This document shows positions 6,351-9,802 of a DNA stretch of 9,802 nucleotides, piece after piece. Below the pieces are notes generated by a model that made no database searches, was not told where the DNA came from, and worked only from the letters and a program-made list of their open reading frames with translations. Every line of letters begins with the position of its first letter. The first letter of the stretch is position 1. The position numbers were made by a program, and so were the translations under genes. The DNA is from JAYEJW01 sp034716535 (GTDB lineage: Bacteria > Pseudomonadota > Gammaproteobacteria > Chromatiales > Chromatiaceae): assembly GCA_034716535.1 (NCBI GenBank), contig JAYEJW010000373.1, positions 1-9,802 of the forward strand. Reading direction: 5' to 3'.

Positions 6351-6986
6351 CTACGTCTTCAGACCGGTCCCGGGCTCGATCCCGGCGCGTCGGCAGGCTT
6401 GGACGAGCTCGGCCACCGTGGTCAATCCGAGCTTCTTCATGACCCGCCCGCGGTGGAGCTTCACCGTCTTCTCGGCAATGCCCAGATGGGCAGCGATCCG
6501 CTTGTTGCGGGCGCCTGTGATCACGCAGCGCAGCACATCCAGCTCACGGGGCGTGAGCGACTGTACCCGCTCTCGTGCCACTCGGGCCCCCTCGCGTTCG
6601 GTTCGGCCGGCCCGGTGGCGCAGCAGGGCTTGGTGCACCGCAGCCAGGAGCACCTCCTCGTCCACCGGCTTGGTGAGGAAATCGACGGCGCCCTGCTTCA
6701 TGGCCTCCACGGACATGGGAATGTCGCCGTGGCCGGTGAGGAAGACGATGGGCAGATCGACACCCCGCGCCGCCAGACGTGCCTGGAACGCCATGCCGTC
6801 CACACCCGGCATGCGGACATCCAGCACCATGCAGCCGACGCCCTGGTGGTGGTCTAGGGCGAGGAACTCCGCGGCCGAGGCGCGGGTCGCTACGGTGAGA
6901 CCCGCGGAGCGCAGCAGCCGCGCCAATCCTTTACGCACGGCCGGATCGTCGTCGACGACGTAGACGACCTCGTCCTCGTCATTCAT
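6351..6986 (-). CDS. FixJ-type response regulator, receiver plus LuxR-type HTH
   Basis: Transcriptional regulator of 211 residues. The receiver at residues 7-122 has the acidic pair Asp12/Asp13, phospho-acceptor Asp56 (CMVLDVRMPGVDG), Thr84 (FLTGHGDIPMSV) and Lys106 (LTKPVDEE), followed by a charged linker. The LuxR/FixJ helix-turn-helix is at about 143-190 (LTPRELDVLRCVITGARNKRIAAHLGIAEKTVKLHRGRV). The FLTGHGDIPMSVEAMKQGAVDFLTKP block is characteristic of the FixJ/TodT branch. The ATG at 6986 lies inside the kinase gene's end (8-bp overlap), so longer upstream open frame is ignored. It should be phosphorylated by the kinase at 6979-8838. Target genes are unknown; the nearby palindrome at 5439-5458 is a candidate site. 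Confidence 0.95.
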   Translation of the reverse strand: MNDEDEVVYVVDDDPAVRKGLARLLRSAGLTVATRASAAEFLALDHHQGVGCMVLDVRMPGVDGMAFQARLAARGVDLPIVFLTGHGDIPMSVEAMKQGAVDFLTKPVDEEVLLAAVHQALLRHRAGRTEREGARVARERVQSLTPRELDVLRCVITGARNKRIAAHLGIAEKTVKLHRGRVMKKLGLTTVAELVQACRRAGIEPGTGLKT

Positions 6987-8838
6987 AGGGCTGCTCCGGC
7001 TCCGCCAGCGGCAAGGTGAAGGAGAACCTGGCGCCGTCGACGGCATTTTCGCCCCAGATCCTACCGCCATGCGCCTCGACGATGCGACGGCAGATAGCGA
7101 GCCCCATCCCCAGGCCGCCCGACTTGGTGGTGAAAAAGGGCTCGAAGAGCCTTGAGAGCGCATCGGGGGCGACGCCGGGACCGGTGTCTTCGATGCTGAC
7201 CACAACGGCATCTCCGTCATGGCGTTCGGCTCGGATACGAATCTGGCGCTGCTCGGGCGGCGACTCCGACAGGGCGCGAGCCGCATTGACGAGTAGGTTC
7301 ATGATAACCTGCTGGGTCTCCACGCAGCCGGCCTCCACCGGCGGCAGATCCGGGATCAGCTCCACTCGGACCGCGATCCCCTGGGCGTCGAGCTCGCCAC
7401 GCATCAGACCTAGAACTTCCCGGATGGACTCCTGCACCCGGAAGCGTTCGCGCACGACTTCGCTCTTGTGCAACAGGAGACGCAGGCGCTGAATCACCTC
7501 CCCCGCACGCTTATCGTCCCGAACGATGTCGTCGAGGATCTCGCGCAGCTCATGCGGGTCCGGGCTTCCGGAAGACAGGAAACGGCGCGCAGCCTGGGCG
7601 TTGCTCAGGATGGCCACCAGGGGCTGGTTGAGCTCGTGGGCGAGCGCTGAGACCAGCTCGCCGAGCATGTTGGCCCGGCCGAGGCGGTCCATCTCGCGGC
7701 GCGTGCGCTCCAGGCTCCGCTCGGCCGCGAGCCGCTCGGTCATGTCCTCGCCGATGCTGAGCAGCCCCGCATAGCTACCGTCCCTGTCTGTCAAGCGCAC
7801 CGTCGACCAGGCCAGCGATCGCGGCGCGCCCGAGGCGCACACCAGGTCCCAGCGGCTGTGCGGACGCGGGCCGGTTCGGGATGTCGCGGCAAGGCGTTCC
7901 TCCAGTGCCGCCTGATCGAGTGGCGGAACCAGTGCGGTCACGGGTTTCCCGATCAGCTCTTCCGACGGATGCCCGATCAGCCGCTCGAGGAAGGGATTGA
8001 CGTAGTTGACCCGTCCTTGCGGGTCGACGCCGAGCACCGCCAGATGGACGTCGGTCAGGAGCGAACGCCAGCGCGCCTCGCTGGCCTGGATCTCCTTGGC
8101 GTAGCGGGACGCCAGTACCGCGTCCGAGACGAGCTCATAACTGAGAGCCACTACGATGGCGAGGAAGGCGAAGCTGATCATGTAAGGTGTGGCGATCAGG
8201 CCGGCGTCGACCAGCGGCGCTTGTATCCCGCCGAGCAGGATGAAGATCGCCACGCTGCCGCCCACCAGGACCGCCCGCCGCCGATCGCCACCGTCCCAGG
8301 CCCTCGTCGCCGCATCGACCACGTAGATGACGATCAGCACGGAGGCAAAGTTTGCCAGGTGCACCCAGGGGTTGGGATCCCCGGCGGCCAGCGTGAACTG
8401 CTCCCCCCAGAAGGTCGGCATCTGCGGGAGGGACCTGATCTCCGAGTACACGAGGCTGTATGGCGAGAGCCAGTTCGCCACGATCGCGACCGACCACAGG
8501 GCCGTGATGAGGAGCGCCAACCAACGCCGTGCCGTCGGGAGACGCGCCCGCACGAACCAGACCATGGGCACCAGGAGTGTGAAGACGAAAAGATTCTCCC
8601 ACTGAATCAGCACGCGATAGGCATCGATCGACTTCGCGTGCATCAAGGCGAGCTCGATCATGGCGCCGGTGCCGGCGCTGAAGGCCATGAGCGTCGAGAG
8701 GAGATAGACGGACGCGCGCCGGTCCTTGAACCACAGCAGCAGGTGCAGCAGGCCGAGCATGAAGCTCGCCGCCGCGCACATGGACCAGGCGATGGTGAGG
8801 ATACTCAAGGGCTTGGGGTACTCAACAGGGGCCGACAA
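6979..8838 (-). CDS. Multi-pass membrane PAS sensor histidine kinase (FixL-like catalytic core)
   Basis: Inner-membrane sensor kinase of 619 residues. The N-terminal half is a sensor with about seven hydrophobic segments (near 10-37, 44-65, 82-97, 105-123, 157-174, 189-209 and 216-237), its largest loop being about 125-156. A PAS domain follows at about 251-372 (LAVLGVDPQGRVNYVNPFLERLIGH). Then come the HisKA box with His401 (SALAHELNQPLVAILSNAQAARR) and the ATPase domain with the N box (Asn514, Asn518), DTGPG (551-555) and GGLGMGLA. The PAS has no obvious haem ligand, so oxygen sensing of the FixL kind is not supported. The start is TTG at 8838 without a clear ribosome binding site. An in-frame TAA three codons upstream forbids a longer protein, and the next ATG (codon 20) would cut the first helix. 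It overlaps its regulator gene by 8 bp. Confidence 0.93.
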   Translation of the reverse strand: MSAPVEYPKPLSILTIAWSMCAAASFMLGLLHLLLWFKDRRASVYLLSTLMAFSAGTGAMIELALMHAKSIDAYRVLIQWENLFVFTLLVPMVWFVRARLPTARRWLALLITALWSVAIVANWLSPYSLVYSEIRSLPQMPTFWGEQFTLAAGDPNPWVHLANFASVLIVIYVVDAATRAWDGGDRRRAVLVGGSVAIFILLGGIQAPLVDAGLIATPYMISFAFLAIVVALSYELVSDAVLASRYAKEIQASEARWRSLLTDVHLAVLGVDPQGRVNYVNPFLERLIGHPSEELIGKPVTALVPPLDQAALEERLAATSRTGPRPHSRWDLVCASGAPRSLAWSTVRLTDRDGSYAGLLSIGEDMTERLAAERSLERTRREMDRLGRANMLGELVSALAHELNQPLVAILSNAQAARRFLSSGSPDPHELREILDDIVRDDKRAGEVIQRLRLLLHKSEVVRERFRVQESIREVLGLMRGELDAQGIAVRVELIPDLPPVEAGCVETQQVIMNLLVNAARALSESPPEQRQIRIRAERHDGDAVVVSIEDTGPGVAPDALSRLFEPFFTTKSGGLGMGLAICRRIVEAHGGRIWGENAVDGARFSFTLPLAEPEQPYE

Positions 8839-9324
8839 ACCATTTTAACGGCAAGAAAGGTCCCCGTTTTGTGCCCGATTGCGTCGCAGCACGGAATCAG
8901 GCAGGGTCGCCTGACTGAAGTCGACCAGACGGGCCCGCTCGCGCGCAACCATTGCGAGCAACTCGTGGCGGGCACCGTTGTTGTTACGAGCATGAACGAG
9001 GCGCGGCGTTGCTATGCTCCGTTTCACGTCCGTCTTGCGCGCTTTGTGATCAGTCCTCCAGGTCGGCTGTGCATCTGATTCGCCGGGAAGTCACCGATGA
9101 GTTGCCGTCAACGGTAATCACGCGGTTATTGACATCTCGGGCAAGCCATTGACTGTTGAGCCAGGAAGATGCCGACACTGCCCATTTCGGGAAACTGCGT
9201 GGAATGCGCTCAGAACGGCATCGCCACCATCAACCCACCGCTATAAGTCTCGGAGTTGTCCAAGAAGTTGCCGAATACGTCAGCGGGCGCTGCCGAGCGC
9301 GGGCCGGCTCTCATTGAGGCCCCT
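8839..9324. other. Intergenic stretch with coding-like minus-strand remnants
   Basis: No complete gene can be supported. Two short minus-strand open frames have high GC at third positions. One runs 8845-9027 (60 codons from a GTG, ending 6 bases before the kinase start). The other runs 9210-9314 (34 codons, ending YSGGLMVAMPF). Either could be a decayed gene end. A dyad TCAGGC-AGGGTC-GCCTGA lies at 8897-8914. On the plus strand I see nothing. Confidence 0.45.
8897..8914. promoter_or_regulatory. Dyad upstream of the sensor kinase
   Basis: TCAGGC and GCCTGA are 6-bp perfect arms around six bases, 59 bases upstream of the kinase start. The inner AGG-N8-CCT spacing equals that of the palindrome at 5439-5458, and the distance to the gene is also similar. 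A shared regulator is inference only. Confidence 0.3.
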
Positions 9325-9802
9325 CTAGGCCGGATTCTCGGCCATCCAGTGTCGGGCAATCTCCTCCCGCCGGCAGATCCACACCGGGTCGTGGCCCTGC
9401 ACGTAATCGAGAAAGCGCGCCAGCGCCATCGCGCGGGCCGGGTGACCACTGATCCGACCATGCAGCCCAATGCTCATCATCTTTGGGCGCCGCGCGCCCT
9501 CCTGCCACAGTAGGTCGAAGGCGTCTTTGAGCAGACTGAAGAAGTCGTCCCCGGAAGCAAAACCGTTCGGCAGAAGGTAGCGGGCGTCATTGTTGACCAA
9601 CGTGTAGGGGACCACCAGATGCACGGGCGATCCAGCCAGCCAATACGGCAGGTCGTCGTTATAGGCGTCCGAATCGTAAAGGAACCCGCCCTCGCCGCGC
9701 AGCAGACGGCGGGTGTTGTGACTGACCCTCCCTGTGTACCAACCCACGGGGCGTTTGCCGCAGAGCCGCTCGATGATCTCGAGGGTGCGGCGGATGTGCC
9801 GC
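9325..9802 (-). CDS. puuE: Allantoinase PuuE, polysaccharide-deacetylase family (partial, N-terminus off the window)
   Basis: C-terminal 158 residues of a NodB/polysaccharide-deacetylase-fold protein. The best match by recognition is PuuE, the allantoinase that opens allantoin to allantoate in purine and urate breakdown in the cytoplasm. Diagnostic stretches are GKRPVGWYTGRVSHNTRRLL, GGFLYDSDAYNDDLPYW, LHGRISGHPARAMALARFLD and VWICRREEIARHW near the end. The reading frame stays open to the right edge, so a GTG at 9747 is internal rather than the start. About half the usual length of some 300 residues is missing, including the catalytic N-terminal motifs. It ends with TAG, close to where the family normally ends, which shows that TAG is used as an ordinary stop here. 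The conserved LHGR where many relatives carry LHCR is a minor difference. No other purine-degradation gene is in the window. Confidence 0.85.
   Translation of the reverse strand, partial: RHIRRTLEIIERLCGKRPVGWYTGRVSHNTRRLLRGEGGFLYDSDAYNDDLPYWLAGSPVHLVVPYTLVNNDARYLLPNGFASGDDFFSLLKDAFDLLWQEGARRPKMMSIGLHGRISGHPARAMALARFLDYVQGHDPVWICRREEIARHWMAENPA

Noticed and set aside
6351..7286. FixJ-type regulator starting at 7286 (311 residues)
   Set aside because: The extra 100 residues lie inside the kinase ATPase domain in another frame and are Ser/Arg/Pro-rich; the ATG at 6986 gives the family N-terminus.
7858..9078. Plus-strand open frame of 406 codons opposite the kinase
   Set aside because: It is antisense to the kinase with low-complexity charged composition (Arg/Gln/Asp/His), and no family match is recognised.

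Overview
The window is a GC-rich (about 60% by eye) stretch of what looks like a proteobacterial chromosome. Purple-sulfur or related gammaproteobacteria would fit, but that is inference: the evidence is an exported sulfatase with an outer-membrane beta-barrel partner, FixL/FixJ-style signalling, a Phd/VapC-type toxin-antitoxin pair and a PuuE-type allantoinase. No rRNA, tRNA, insertion sequence, CRISPR array or phage gene was seen.

Layout from right to left, since nearly everything is on the minus strand. (1) 9325-9802: the C-terminal half of a PuuE-type allantoinase, cut by the right edge. (2) 8839-9324: no convincing gene, only two short coding-like minus-strand remnants and a small dyad. 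(3) 6351-8838: a two-gene, 8-bp-overlapping operon of a multi-pass membrane PAS histidine kinase and its FixJ-type response regulator. (4) 5648-6336, plus strand: an antitoxin/PIN-toxin operon with its own promoter, wedged between two signalling loci. (5) 311-5458: a probable transcription unit that begins at a strong palindrome (5439-5458). It continues through a very small membrane-peptide ORF interrupted by an in-frame amber codon (5253-5378), a stand-alone receiver-domain protein without a usable start codon (4828-5247), a secreted sulfatase (3191-4813), an outer-membrane beta-barrel protein (2148-2984) and a large MscS-family channel (311-1987). (6) 1-310: no supportable gene.

How the parts may work together (inference): the exported sulfatase, the outer-membrane channel-like protein and the inner-membrane MscS channel form an envelope module for handling a sulfate ester and the solute or osmotic consequences. 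The receiver-only protein at its head resembles the receiver of the nearby FixJ-type regulator closely, with the key residues at the same numbering. It could therefore tap into the same phosphorelay.

The most interesting part is the head of the sulfatase unit. It has a DosR-box-like perfect palindrome, a well-placed ribosome binding site, a 41-codon single-helix membrane ORF with a TAG at codon 7, and then a receiver gene whose expected start codon reads GTT. This is either recent decay (or sequence error) at two places in a row, or unusual decoding. TAG clearly acts as a normal stop for other genes here.
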